Shown: positions 15,762 to 25,005 of the stretch, one piece after another
Numbering within the stretch: the first letter of the stretch is position 1
Layout: each line of letters begins with the position of its first letter
Assembly (NCBI GenBank): GCA_020636845.1
Contig: JACJXD010000003.1
Coordinates: 372,001 to 436,000 of the forward strand
Length of the DNA: 64,000 nucleotides
DNA from: Bacteroidales bacterium
GTDB lineage: Bacteria; Bacteroidota; Bacteroidia; Bacteroidales; Tenuifilaceae
Direction: 5' to 3'
Made by a program: the position numbers and the translations under genes
Notes under the pieces: model-generated
Told to the model about the DNA's origin: nothing
What the model saw: the letters and a program-made list of their open reading frames with translations, nothing else
Databases searched by the model: none

Positions 15762-18230
15762 CTACTCGTTATAGTAAATTCGCTTTACACGTCTCGAAAT
15801 AGAAGTTAAAACTTCGTAAGGTATGGTACCTATTGCCTTGGCTATCTCGGTTATGGGAGGATTCTCTCCAAAAATAACTATGTCGTCACCAACTTTAACA
15901 TCCACTCCAGTAACATCAACAACAGCCGTGTCCATATTGATATTTCCAATGGTTGGAACTAAAACCCCATTAACCAAGAATTTTCCGGCACCGTTACCCA
16001 ACCTACGATTTAAGCCATCAGCATAACCCACAGGAATTGTTGCCACAACGGAAGGTCGCGTTATTACACCTCTACGGCTATAGCCAACGGTATCGCCGGG
16101 TTTCAACTCCTTGAGTTGAATTATTCGACTCCTAAGCGTTGCCACAACTCGTAATGAATCGGCTACAGTTGTGCTAATCCCGTATAATCCAATTCCCAAC
16201 CTAACCATATCGAACTGATAATCGGGAAAACGCTCTATTCCGCCCGTATTTAAAATATGCCTGATAGGATTATAACCTAACGAGTTGGATAGTTGGCTGG
16301 TCATTTTATCGAAAAGCGTAAGTTGACTCAAGGTGAACTCATCCTGATCCGGTTCGTCGCTGGTTGCCAAATGCGAAAACATCGATTTAACCTTAACGGT
16401 ATCGGTACCCTTTATCATCTCAACCAGCTTGGAAAGTTGTTCCGTGCTAAATCCCAAGCGGTGCATTCCCGTATCAAGTTTAATATGGATATTGTAATGA
16501 TTCTCTCCATTTCGCTTTAAAACCTCAATAAAATCGGTTAATCCTTCAAAATTGTATATCTCCGGTTCCAAGTTGTACTCAACCATTAACTCGTATGTTC
16601 CGAACGATGGATTAAGAACAATTATAGGAAGCGATATACCGGCTTCGCGTAAAACAACGCCTTCGTCGGTATATGCAACGCCTAAGTAGTCGGCACGGTT
16701 AAACTGAAGCAAATTGGCCACCTCGTATGCTCCACTTCCATAGGAAAAAGCTTTAACCATAACCATGGTTTTAACTCCCGGTTTTAACTTTCCCCTGTAA
16801 AAGTTAAGGTTATGTGCAAGCGCATTCAGGTTTATCTCCATAATGGTTCTATGGGATTTTTGCTCGAGTACTGCCGAAATTTTTTCGAACTGGAATGCTC
16901 GGCTCCCTTTAACCAAAATTACCTTATCGGCAAAACGCTCACGCTTTAACGTTTTTAAAAAAGTAGTCGTATCGGGATAAAACTCTTTCTTTAAATCGAA
17001 TAAATGTGCAAAGCGTATAATTTCAGGACCTATACCTATTAACTCATTAATTCCTTTATCTTCTAATAAATGTGCAACTTTGGAGTATAACAACTCCGAA
17101 GAATAACCACTCTGAAGAATGTCGGACAAGATAATTACCTTTTCGTTGCTCTTCTTTTGCTGCAGCATAAAATCCAACGCAATGGAAAGCGAACCCAAAT
17201 CGGAATTATAGCTGTCGTTAATTAAAACGCTGCCGCCAATACCCTCCTTTAACTCCAAACGCATAGCAATAGGGTTAAGCTTGGTTATTCTGCTTACCAA
17301 ATCTTCCCTATCTACATTCAAATGGAGCATTAAACTTACACAGTGCATCGCATTTTCGTACGAAGCAGAGTCAGTAAAAGGAATAGATATTCTTAAATGT
17401 TCGTCTTTATAGGTAATGTCGATAAGTTTTCCTTCATCCACCTCAACTATCTCATCAACATGAACATTAGCATTAGGGTGTTTTCCCCATGTAAGTAAAT
17501 CGACATTATCCAATGTAACATCCTCCGCAATAACCCTGTCAACCAACTCATGATCCTTACAGTAAATTAGCACACTGGAATCCTTAAATAGCTTCAACTT
17601 TTCGTTAACCTTTTCATCCAAATCGTCGAAACTCTGCTGATGTGCCAACCCTATATTTGTAAAAATCCCAATGGTTGGCTTTATAACCTCTTCCAAGTTT
17701 AGCATTTCTCCCGGCTGGGATATTCCCGCCTCGAAAATTCCCAGTTCAAAACTTTCGTCCATTTGCAAAACCGAAAGAGGCACGCCTACCTGTGAGTTAA
17801 AACTTTTTGGGCTACGAACTACCCTATAATCGGGAGATAGTAACTGGTTAAGCCACTCCTTTACTATGGTTTTTCCATTGCTTCCGGTAATCCCAATTAC
17901 CGGATATTTGTAATTCTGTCTATGAAAAGCAGCTATTTGCTGAAGTGCATATAAAGTATCCTCCACTACAATAAAAGTAGCATCCGGATAAAGTTTAGGT
18001 AAATCGCCAACCTCGCTAATCAGAAAAACATTTATATCCTGATAGTTGTAAAGTTCACCAATGTAATCGTGCCCATCGTGATTTGGCCCCTTAATGGCAA
18101 CAAACATAGGGTTATTACCCGTAGCGGGAGTCCTGCTATCGATAATAACTGAATCCACTACAACTTCTACATCTCCTACAACTTTTGCTTCAACTACCTC
18201 GGCTAATTGTTTTACTCTGTATTCCTGCAT
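15762..18230 (-). CDS. MurF - alanine racemase bifunctional fusion
   Basis: 822 residues. The first half (about 1-450) is UDP-MurNAc-tripeptide D-Ala-D-Ala ligase: N-terminal MurF domain, then P-loop GITGSNGKT at 113-121 and NDSYNSDLGSL in place of the usual DDTYNANP. The second half (from about 458, MEINLNALAHNL) is a PLP-dependent alanine racemase with the PLP lysine in VKAFSYGSG near residue 490, RLGIGLYGI, and IPVGYADGLNRRLGNG. One protein thus makes D-Ala and consumes the D-Ala-D-Ala dipeptide in wall synthesis. This fusion is known in Bacteroidota. The racemase half keeps its catalytic residues; the MurF half deviates somewhat. A TATATTTG element lies 21 bases upstream. Confidence 0.94.
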   Translation of the reverse strand: MQEYRVKQLAEVVEAKVVGDVEVVVDSVIIDSRTPATGNNPMFVAIKGPNHDGHDYIGELYNYQDINVFLISEVGDLPKLYPDATFIVVEDTLYALQQIAAFHRQNYKYPVIGITGSNGKTIVKEWLNQLLSPDYRVVRSPKSFNSQVGVPLSVLQMDESFELGIFEAGISQPGEMLNLEEVIKPTIGIFTNIGLAHQQSFDDLDEKVNEKLKLFKDSSVLIYCKDHELVDRVIAEDVTLDNVDLLTWGKHPNANVHVDEIVEVDEGKLIDITYKDEHLRISIPFTDSASYENAMHCVSLMLHLNVDREDLVSRITKLNPIAMRLELKEGIGGSVLINDSYNSDLGSLSIALDFMLQQKKSNEKVIILSDILQSGYSSELLYSKVAHLLEDKGINELIGIGPEIIRFAHLFDLKKEFYPDTTTFLKTLKRERFADKVILVKGSRAFQFEKISAVLEQKSHRTIMEINLNALAHNLNFYRGKLKPGVKTMVMVKAFSYGSGAYEVANLLQFNRADYLGVAYTDEGVVLREAGISLPIIVLNPSFGTYELMVEYNLEPEIYNFEGLTDFIEVLKRNGENHYNIHIKLDTGMHRLGFSTEQLSKLVEMIKGTDTVKVKSMFSHLATSDEPDQDEFTLSQLTLFDKMTSQLSNSLGYNPIRHILNTGGIERFPDYQFDMVRLGIGLYGISTTVADSLRVVATLRSRIIQLKELKPGDTVGYSRRGVITRPSVVATIPVGYADGLNRRLGNGAGKFLVNGVLVPTIGNINMDTAVVDVTGVDVKVGDDIVIFGENPPITEIAKAIGTIPYEVLTSISRRVKRIYYNE

Positions 18231-18251
18231 TTTTTGATTGTTTTACCTAAG

Positions 18252-18259
18252 CAAATATA
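18252..18259 (-). promoter_or_regulatory. -7 element of murF-alr
   Basis: TATATTTG on the minus strand, 21 bases before the ATG at 18230. Confidence 0.6.
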
Positions 18260-18375
18260 ATAACTGGATATCGAAGTAAAGCGAATTTATTGCAAAAAAG
18301 CAATACACCCAACGCATAAGCACAGCAAATGCTCAAAAGCACAAAATCTTCCAGAAAGACAATTATGCCTTTCTA

Positions 18376-20670
18376 CTAAAATTTATACGAAACGGATGCT
18401 TGAAAAAATCGTCCGGGCGACATTAACCCTTTTTTATCGATATACGGCTTATCGAAAATATTAAAAACATCGACAGTAGCCTTAAACGGTCCAAATTCTC
18501 GCCATAATCTTGCATCAAAAGTATGCCAAGAGCTTATTTTGTAACTGTTAACCTCGTCGCCCCACTGATCTCCAATGTACTTATAAATTACTCCTACATT
18601 TACAACCTTGTTAACTACAAAAAACTCTACAGATGCCTGTTCCATAGGAACCTCGGCCAATGCTTTACCGCTTAAATCGATGTTTACCGCAGGATCTGCA
18701 TCAAACTTTTTTATTTCGGAACGGTTAACCGAATAACTACCCTTTATAAGCATCCATCTATACGGAGTAATTTTCAGAGAAGTTTCTCCTCCAATAACCT
18801 GAACCTCGGTTATATTTTGCCGTTTCACAATCGGTTTTAACTCCGTTCCTCCTGTATCGATGGAATCTCCGGTGGAAACAAAGTACTGAAAATCGGTTCC
18901 ACGAGAGTAATAGCCGGTAAAATCAAACCGAACTACATTATTAAACCGAATTCCTCCACCAACCTCGTAGGTTAGCAAATGCTCGGGTTTAAGATTTGGA
19001 TTTGCCAACTTAAATCCTTTGCTAATTTTTCTCGAAGAACATAAATCGTCGAGTTTTGCCGGCATAAAACCTGTTGAAACTGAAGCATAAACACTTAGCC
19101 AATTAAGCGGCATATACCTTAATCCTAACTTAGGATTTACGGCTTGCCACGAACTTGTAGGAAAATTTGCAACAGTGTCGGAAGTAAAACCGGTATTCTT
19201 GGTTGGATCGACAACGTTTAAGTAACCATCGAAAAACTGCGCATAATCGAATCGCAAACCGGCCAGTAACTTCAACTTACCATTTAATAAACTCTGCTCG
19301 TCCTGAACAAACGCTGCCGCAAAAGTTACTTTTCCATCCCTTTCGATATAATCGGTAGATGTTCGATAAGTATCTTCAGCGTCCATCCAGCCATGCTTAA
19401 CATCAATGCCAAATGTAAAATCGTTATTGCTGAAAAAACTTCTTGACGCATTAGCCCATAAACCAACATCCCCCGAAACTTGATGGGTATAGTACAACTT
19501 ATACTCTGCGCTCGAATTTAAAGACTCGTTCTGTCTGTTGTAAACTTCCCGCTGGGCAAATCCGTAAATATCAACTAAAAATCCTTTCAACTTACCATTG
19601 TATCCAAATCGCAATCGACTTGTTGTATAAGCATCGTAACTCCCATCATCAAGATATACTTTTCGCCCCGAACCACGCTTATCTTCGTATAAATTTCCCC
19701 CGACAAAAAATGATGCGCTATCGGTAGTCGGTACCATAATCTTAAAGTTTGCTCCTTTTTCCTTTATATACATTGGAACATTTGTAGAATCGCGTATCGC
19801 CGGAGGTTCCGCAATATAACCATCACCTTCGCGCCAAAAGCCATAGGTCATTACATTTATCCCCTTTTTAAGTACCGGAATTTTTCCGCCAACGGTGGCT
19901 CGCACTCCTTTTAAACCCAAGCCTCCGGCCTCGGCAGTTACATCACCATAAAACGGTTTGTCGAGAGGATTCTTAGTTCGAATGTTAATTACGCCAGCCA
20001 TGGCATTGTTGCCAAACAACGCCGACGACGGACCATGAACAACTTCGATCTGGTCAACTAAATCGGGCGAAATCAAACTCCAATTTATAAATCCGTAGGA
20101 AGTTTTGTTTAATGGCGCCCCATCGTAAAGAATTAATACCCTGTTAGTCCCATCCAACCCGCGCATGGTAACCGAAGCGTTTTTAGAGAAAACGCCATTG
20201 GAACGGTTTACAAAAATACCGGGAATAGTTTCTAACAAATTATCCACATTGGTAGTTGGTGTATTTTGAACCACCTGTTTACTAACGACCGAAACCATTG
20301 CAGGCACCTCCCATGTAGGTTCCGGATTTAACGTTGCAGTAACAACAACCTGTTCTATAGGAATTGACTTTGATTTTAACTCTACAAGAATCGCCTTATA
20401 GCTATCACATTTTTCTTCTTTAGAAATGTAGCCCAAATGGTTAAATACCAACGTTTCAGGTAGTGCATTCGAAAAGCAAATTTTAAACCGTCCTAACGAA
20501 TCCGTAACAACGCCTTTTGTTGTTCCCTTAATTGTTACGGTGACTCCCTGCAATGGATTTCCGGTATCGGTATCGATAACCTTTCCGCTTATACAACTTT
20601 GAGCAAAAGCACTAACAGACGTAAAAATGAATGTTGAAACAACTAGTAGCAATAACAAAAATTTCTTCAT
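18376..20670 (-). CDS. TonB-dependent outer-membrane receptor
   Basis: 764 residues. Signal peptide to about 23 (SVSAFAQ), a carboxypeptidase-regulatory-like beta-sandwich at about 25-110 (SGKVIDTDTGNPLQGVTVTIKG), a plug domain at about 115-235 (TNVDNLLETIPGIFV, VTMRGLDGTNRVLILYDG, GPSSALFGNNAMAGVINI), then a 22-strand barrel ending in FFQASVSYKF. It is not of the much longer SusC type and has no SusD partner. It is the last gene of a minus-strand unit with a lipoprotein (10 bases upstream), a six-helix membrane protein and a TiaS-like protein. The pairing with a dedicated lipoprotein suggests uptake of a specific small ligand (metal chelate, corrinoid, haem or other); the ligand cannot be told. 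Confidence 0.93.
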   Translation of the reverse strand: MKKFLLLLLVVSTFIFTSVSAFAQSCISGKVIDTDTGNPLQGVTVTIKGTTKGVVTDSLGRFKICFSNALPETLVFNHLGYISKEEKCDSYKAILVELKSKSIPIEQVVVTATLNPEPTWEVPAMVSVVSKQVVQNTPTTNVDNLLETIPGIFVNRSNGVFSKNASVTMRGLDGTNRVLILYDGAPLNKTSYGFINWSLISPDLVDQIEVVHGPSSALFGNNAMAGVINIRTKNPLDKPFYGDVTAEAGGLGLKGVRATVGGKIPVLKKGINVMTYGFWREGDGYIAEPPAIRDSTNVPMYIKEKGANFKIMVPTTDSASFFVGGNLYEDKRGSGRKVYLDDGSYDAYTTSRLRFGYNGKLKGFLVDIYGFAQREVYNRQNESLNSSAEYKLYYTHQVSGDVGLWANASRSFFSNNDFTFGIDVKHGWMDAEDTYRTSTDYIERDGKVTFAAAFVQDEQSLLNGKLKLLAGLRFDYAQFFDGYLNVVDPTKNTGFTSDTVANFPTSSWQAVNPKLGLRYMPLNWLSVYASVSTGFMPAKLDDLCSSRKISKGFKLANPNLKPEHLLTYEVGGGIRFNNVVRFDFTGYYSRGTDFQYFVSTGDSIDTGGTELKPIVKRQNITEVQVIGGETSLKITPYRWMLIKGSYSVNRSEIKKFDADPAVNIDLSGKALAEVPMEQASVEFFVVNKVVNVGVIYKYIGDQWGDEVNSYKISSWHTFDARLWREFGPFKATVDVFNIFDKPYIDKKGLMSPGRFFQASVSYKF

Positions 20671-20680
20671 AAGTCACTAT

Positions 20681-21565
20681 TTACTTTTGTACCACAACGG
20701 AAAAGGTTACCTGTCCCGACTCCTGCCCTGTAACGTCCGATACTCTTAAAACTCCATATTTCCCAATATCTTCAATAATAAATGAATAAGTATCGCCTGC
20801 TTTCAAATTTTTTGCTTTTCGTTTCCCGTCGTTAGTGTAAAGCCCAACAACAGAGGCTGGTTCCGAAATTGCATCGAACTCTTCCTGCGTAAGCGCTACC
20901 TGCACGAAACGACAAGTGGTCCGGGTATTCCAATTAGGAATATCGTAATTCGAAGGCAAATACGATATTGTTATGTTTGCCCCTGGCGACGAAATAGTGT
21001 TATAGTCTCCTTCCGGATCGTAAAAGTAAAGCAAATGTATTTCGTTCTGAATCCCATAAGCATCCTGCAAAGTATATGTAACGCCATTGGTTAGCGACAA
21101 AAAACTTTTACCATTCTCTATCCCTTGCGCATCAAGCACGATGTTACTATACCTAACCAATTCACCACCAATAGTTCCATTTTCCCTGGCAACCCTCAGC
21201 GAAACGCTAGCAGAGCCACCTTTTATATCGCGAATGGTAAAAACTACCAACTCCACATCGCTAGAATCCTTAGCAAAAATCACATCACGATCGAACTCCT
21301 GCATGTACATTCCTTCGTCTAAAACACGGGTACCGTTACTCGACACAATAAAATTTGTAAGAGCATTATCGCCGTTCCATTTACAATGAACCTTAAATTT
21401 CAACGGCTGGGCTATAACTGCCGAAGTATCGGCAGAAATTATCCCTGTTTCACTTACCAACTCTATTATTGGCGGATTTGTATTTTTATCCGATTTTTTA
21501 CACGCCGACAAGATTAGGACTACCGCGAATAACAAAAAAAACACTCGAAATGTACTTTTTTTCAT
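20681..21565 (-). CDS. Secreted lipoprotein paired with TonB receptor, unknown family
   Basis: 294 residues from the ATG at 21565. Lipoprotein signal MKKSTFRVFFLLFAVVLILS then SAC with the lipid cysteine, followed by a Lys/Asn/Pro-rich tether (KKSDKNTNPP). The rest is beta-rich: an Ig-like first domain (about 35-130), a middle segment rich in aromatic residues and a C-terminal module ending in VTFSVVVQK. No catalytic motif. The frame is open to 21598, but the Met at 21565 is the only one giving a proper lipoprotein signal. It lies 10 bases before the TonB-dependent receptor gene, so it is likely its surface or periplasmic binding partner. Confidence 0.78.
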   Translation of the reverse strand: MKKSTFRVFFLLFAVVLILSACKKSDKNTNPPIIELVSETGIISADTSAVIAQPLKFKVHCKWNGDNALTNFIVSSNGTRVLDEGMYMQEFDRDVIFAKDSSDVELVVFTIRDIKGGSASVSLRVARENGTIGGELVRYSNIVLDAQGIENGKSFLSLTNGVTYTLQDAYGIQNEIHLLYFYDPEGDYNTISSPGANITISYLPSNYDIPNWNTRTTCRFVQVALTQEEFDAISEPASVVGLYTNDGKRKAKNLKAGDTYSFIIEDIGKYGVLRVSDVTGQESGQVTFSVVVQK

Positions 21566-21694
21566 ATCGTTAAGCAATATTTTACTAAACATGACCATCT
21601 ACTATGAAATTTGTTGGGATTAATTAATTTCGATCGGATAAATTGAAATCAACACTATATTTTGATATTCAAAATTTTCGCGATTAGCAACACG

Positions 21695-22255
21695 CTATTT
21701 TTTCATTTTTCGAATACTCGATGCAACTCCCAATCCGACTAATGAACCAACATACCCAAAGGCAAAATGAGTAATAATCGGGAAAAAGATACCCGTTGCC
21801 AAGCTGCCATAATAGTAACCGGCAAACTGCGAAATAATAATTCTAAACACAGGAATAAGCGCATAAGCAAACCCTCCTAGAATTGCGATGACAGGAATCC
21901 AACGAATTCGATTATTCCAAACGTACCAAACAAAATCGATTAAAACGCCTATAACCAAGTATATGTATGGCAGAACTGGATCGGTAAATCCAAAACCCGG
22001 AATTAGCGTGGTTAAAATGGAACCTGTAATTGTTACCGAAGATGCTAACCGCAAATTCGATAAGTAACGAGCTCCCATAAGTAGGAGCATAAATTCCAAC
22101 CCGTGACGACCCGGCATTCGCATAGGAATTCTCAACCGATAATGCAACCACGTAGCTACAAAACCTACAATAAGTAAAATTAGCACTTGCGCTATAGTTG
22201 AAAAACTAATTGGAAATGCTTTTGATATAGTCCTTGTCTGCGAGTTTATAGCCAT
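21695..22255 (-). CDS. Six-helix inner-membrane protein, possible transporter subunit
   Basis: 186 residues, very hydrophobic, with about six transmembrane helices (about 17-37, 50-63, 73-88, 93-110, 118-140, 153-178) and a basic C-terminal tail (SSIRKMKK). It resembles in size and layout the S (substrate-binding) components of ECF transporters, for example the conserved small-residue motifs in the helices, but no S-component family signature was recognised, so this is inference. It overlaps the upstream TiaS-like gene by 50 bases in another frame and sits in the same minus-strand unit as the lipoprotein and TonB receptor. Confidence 0.72.
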   Translation of the reverse strand: MAINSQTRTISKAFPISFSTIAQVLILLIVGFVATWLHYRLRIPMRMPGRHGLEFMLLLMGARYLSNLRLASSVTITGSILTTLIPGFGFTDPVLPYIYLVIGVLIDFVWYVWNNRIRWIPVIAILGGFAYALIPVFRIIISQFAGYYYGSLATGIFFPIITHFAFGYVGSLVGLGVASSIRKMKK

Positions 22256-22946
22256 AATCGGTATTGTTAATTATCTTATTTACAATTAATGTTATATTTC
22301 CATTGCGGTTAACAGGCCTTAGCCAACCTTCCATCAAAATAGGCTCGTTTTCGTTTACCGGCTCTCCTTCCGGCGTTACCACACTATGCAGTTCAACCAG
22401 TTTTTTTAGTTCGGCAGGAGTTTTTATCCCCGTTATTGTTCTTACATCCACACCTTTTAACGCAACAAACCTACCGTCGTTACCCGATGCTCTTAAGCCA
22501 ACGGCTCCCATTGAACCAATAACTCCGTCGTGATTGCCAGTAAGACCGATTAAAACAATATTCTCCTTTTTAGACAAATTTAACCCATCTATCTGCCTTA
22601 CCAATTCCTTTTTAGCAGTAAGTCCCCACTCTATAATGGAAGTCGGAACATTGTTCGCATCTACCATACATAATCCGCAATCGGAACCAATGGCACAAGC
22701 CTTAAGCAAATATGCTATCATGAAATTCAACAAGTTATCGGGGCATTCCGTTTCCACTTCTATACAAAGCGATGAATTATGCGAAGTGTAAGGAACTCTT
22801 GGATCGAATAACAACTGATGCCTCGAAATGGCCCCCGTTTTGCCTAATCCATTTGCAACAATTTGTTGCGCCATGGTACGTCCAATAAAACCAGTACCTC
22901 TGCTTTCCAAGTTATCGGTATCGTCGATCCCAACTAAATAATTCAT
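22206..22946 (-). CDS. TiaS-like TCKD domain protein (orphan small-molecule or nucleotide enzyme?)
   Basis: 246 residues from the ATG at 22946 (MNYLVGIDDTDNLESRGTGF). GIDDTDN followed by a glycine-rich turn is the hallmark of the N-terminal kinase-like TCKD domain of TiaS, the archaeal tRNA-Ile agmatidine synthetase; GVIGSMGAVGLRASGNDG is a second glycine-rich loop. The OB-fold, zinc ribbon and tRNA-binding parts of TiaS are absent, and bacteria use TilS for that tRNA, so agmatidine synthesis is unlikely. The frame is open to 23063, but a TATTTTTG promoter element at 22976-22983 lies inside that extension, so the shorter start is used. Its 3' end overlaps the membrane-protein gene by 50 bases. 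Confidence 0.75.
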   Translation of the reverse strand: MNYLVGIDDTDNLESRGTGFIGRTMAQQIVANGLGKTGAISRHQLLFDPRVPYTSHNSSLCIEVETECPDNLLNFMIAYLLKACAIGSDCGLCMVDANNVPTSIIEWGLTAKKELVRQIDGLNLSKKENIVLIGLTGNHDGVIGSMGAVGLRASGNDGRFVALKGVDVRTITGIKTPAELKKLVELHSVVTPEGEPVNENEPILMEGWLRPVNRNGNITLIVNKIINNTDYGYKLADKDYIKSISN

Positions 22947-22975
22947 ACTTAAATAATAATAACCCTGAACTCCTA

Positions 22976-22983
22976 CAAAAATA
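22976..22983 (-). promoter_or_regulatory. -7 element of the TiaS-like operon
   Basis: TATTTTTG on the minus strand, 29 bases before the ATG at 22946. Confidence 0.55.
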
Positions 22984-23310
22984 TTAGATTTTAATTGTTT
23001 TACAAAGGTTTCGCAGGAACACTTATACACAAAATCTCTGCTATAGAAAATAGCATATTTCATTGGTTACAAATAAAACTTCGAACTTCTGCTAAATCGA
23101 AAACTAGGTACTCTTTTTATGACAACCCTTTTACCAATGTTTACGCTTATGTTCTTAAGCTTCTCATATAAAAAACAATTTTCCAACAACACAACCTTCC
23201 CTAATACAAAAGACTTTGAGAACAAACAATCTTCTACTTTGCTTGTTATTTAAATTAGTTCCAAATAATAAAAGAGTAACAAAAATCATAAAAAATCATA
23301 TCGTTATGTA

Positions 23311-23318
23311 TATTTTTG
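23311..23318 (+). promoter_or_regulatory. -7 element of pruA
   Basis: TATTTTTG ending 33 bases before the pruA ATG, flanked by two copies of CATATCG. Confidence 0.55.
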
Positions 23319-23351
23319 CATATCGGATAAATAATTTAAAAACCAAAAATT

Positions 23352-24989
23352 ATGAATAACGCTATTTTTAATTTTGATTGCCCTAAAAATGAGCCGATTC
23401 TCGATTATAAACCCTGCTCAACCGAGAGAATTAAACTTCAAAAGGAATTAGAAAACCTTTCGAAAACCGTTACCGAAATTCCATTAATAATTGGAGGTAA
23501 AGAGGTAAAAACCGGAGTAACCGGAAATGTTGTGATGCCTCATAACCACTCAAAGGTTTTAGCAAAGTACCACATGGCTGGCGAAAAAGAAGTGAACATG
23601 GCCATCGATGCAGCATTAGCAGCCCATCATCAGTGGGAACAAACCTCATGGATCGATAGAGTTTCGATCGCCCTAAAGATAGCCGAACTTATCTCGACAA
23701 AATACCGTGCACTTATAAATGCGGCAACAATGCTAGGCCAAAGCAAAAATGCCTATCAGGCAGAAATTGACTCAGCCTGTGAGTTAATCGATTTCCTTCG
23801 TTTTAACTCCTATTTTGCCAGCCAAATATACAACGAACAACCCCTTTCGGAGAATTCGCACCTCGACAGAACGGAATACCGTCCGTTGGAAGGTTTCATT
23901 TTCACCGTTTCGCCTTTTAACTTCACCTCTATTGCATCAAACCTTAGCATGTCGCCTGTACTAATGGGAAATACCGTTGTTTGGAAGCCTGCAACAACCG
24001 CTCTTCTATCGAACTATATTCTAATGAAAATTTTTAAAGAAGCAGGTGTTCCCGACGGTGTCATAAACTTTATCCCGGGCAAAGGCTCCGTAATTGGCAA
24101 GGAAATATTTAAAAACCCAATGCTTGCTGGTATCCACTTTACAGGTTCTACCGGAACATTCAGCCACTTTTGGAAACAAATATCCGAAAACTTGGGAAGT
24201 TACCGCTCGTACCCAAAATTAGTTGGAGAAACAGGCGGTAAGGACTTTATTGTTGTTCATCCGAGCGCTAACCTCGACGAGGTTGCAGTGGCAATGGTTC
24301 GTGGGGCATTCGAATTTCAAGGACAAAAATGCTCGGCGGCATCCCGTGCCTATGTTCCAAAATCGATGTGGCCTGCACTTAAAGAGGAAATGGGAAAAAT
24401 GCTTGCCGAAATTAAAATGGGCGATCCTATTGATTTTACCAATTTTGTGAACGCCGTAATCGATGAAGCATCGTTCGATAATATCATGAGTTACATTCAG
24501 AAGGCGAAGAAATCGGATGAAGCCGAAATTGTTTTCGGTGGAAATGGCGATAAATCGGTAGGCTACTTTGTCGAGCCAACGGTTATACTAACAACCAATC
24601 CTCACTTTGTTACCATGGAAGAGGAAATTTTTGGCCCGGTACTTTCCATTTACGTTTACGATGACAACGATTACGAAAAGACATTGGATCTCTGCGATCA
24701 AACCTCACCCTATGCCTTAACAGGGGCAATCTTTTCCACCAACCGCAAGGCTATTGAATTGGCTATGGAAAAATTGCGTTACGCCGCAGGTAACTTCTAC
24801 ATTAACGATAAGCCAACCGGAGCAGTTGTTGGTCAGCAACCATTTGGCGGAGCCCGTGCATCGGGAACTAACGATAAAGCAGGTAGTCACCTTAATCTTA
24901 TCCGTTGGACTAGCGCCCGCGTTATAAAGGAAACACTTGTTCCTGCTACCAACTATAAGTACCCATTCATGGAAAACGATTGTAAATAA
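23352..24989 (+). CDS. pruA: L-glutamate gamma-semialdehyde (P5C) dehydrogenase
   Basis: Oxidises glutamate semialdehyde to glutamate in proline and arginine breakdown. 545 residues, the length of the standalone eukaryote-like P5C dehydrogenase. The N-terminal portion (FDCPKNEPILDYKPCSTERIKLQKEL) and TSWIDRVSIALKIAELIS match that family. The catalytic Cys is in FQGQKCSAASRAYVP, the general-base Glu in VGETGGKDF, and the nucleotide-binding FTGST motif is present. No proline dehydrogenase gene is nearby. It is followed after 16 bases by another aldehyde dehydrogenase, probably in the same operon. Confidence 0.94.
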   Translation: MNNAIFNFDCPKNEPILDYKPCSTERIKLQKELENLSKTVTEIPLIIGGKEVKTGVTGNVVMPHNHSKVLAKYHMAGEKEVNMAIDAALAAHHQWEQTSWIDRVSIALKIAELISTKYRALINAATMLGQSKNAYQAEIDSACELIDFLRFNSYFASQIYNEQPLSENSHLDRTEYRPLEGFIFTVSPFNFTSIASNLSMSPVLMGNTVVWKPATTALLSNYILMKIFKEAGVPDGVINFIPGKGSVIGKEIFKNPMLAGIHFTGSTGTFSHFWKQISENLGSYRSYPKLVGETGGKDFIVVHPSANLDEVAVAMVRGAFEFQGQKCSAASRAYVPKSMWPALKEEMGKMLAEIKMGDPIDFTNFVNAVIDEASFDNIMSYIQKAKKSDEAEIVFGGNGDKSVGYFVEPTVILTTNPHFVTMEEEIFGPVLSIYVYDDNDYEKTLDLCDQTSPYALTGAIFSTNRKAIELAMEKLRYAAGNFYINDKPTGAVVGQQPFGGARASGTNDKAGSHLNLIRWTSARVIKETLVPATNYKYPFMENDCK

Positions 24990-25005
24990 TAATAAAAAAC
25001 AAAAA

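Larger units (their letters stand above)
22947..23351. other. Divergent intergenic region before pruA
   Basis: About 400 AT-rich bases between divergent genes. It holds a -7 element on each strand (22976-22983 minus, 23311-23318 plus) and a direct repeat CATATCG at 23297-23303 and 23319-23325 flanking the plus-strand element. No gene or RNA was recognised in the rest. Confidence 0.5.

Noticed and set aside
18353..18374. Weak hairpin AGAAAG/CTTTCT after the TonB receptor
   Set aside because: Six-base arms with a ten-base spacer and no T-run; too weak to call a terminator.
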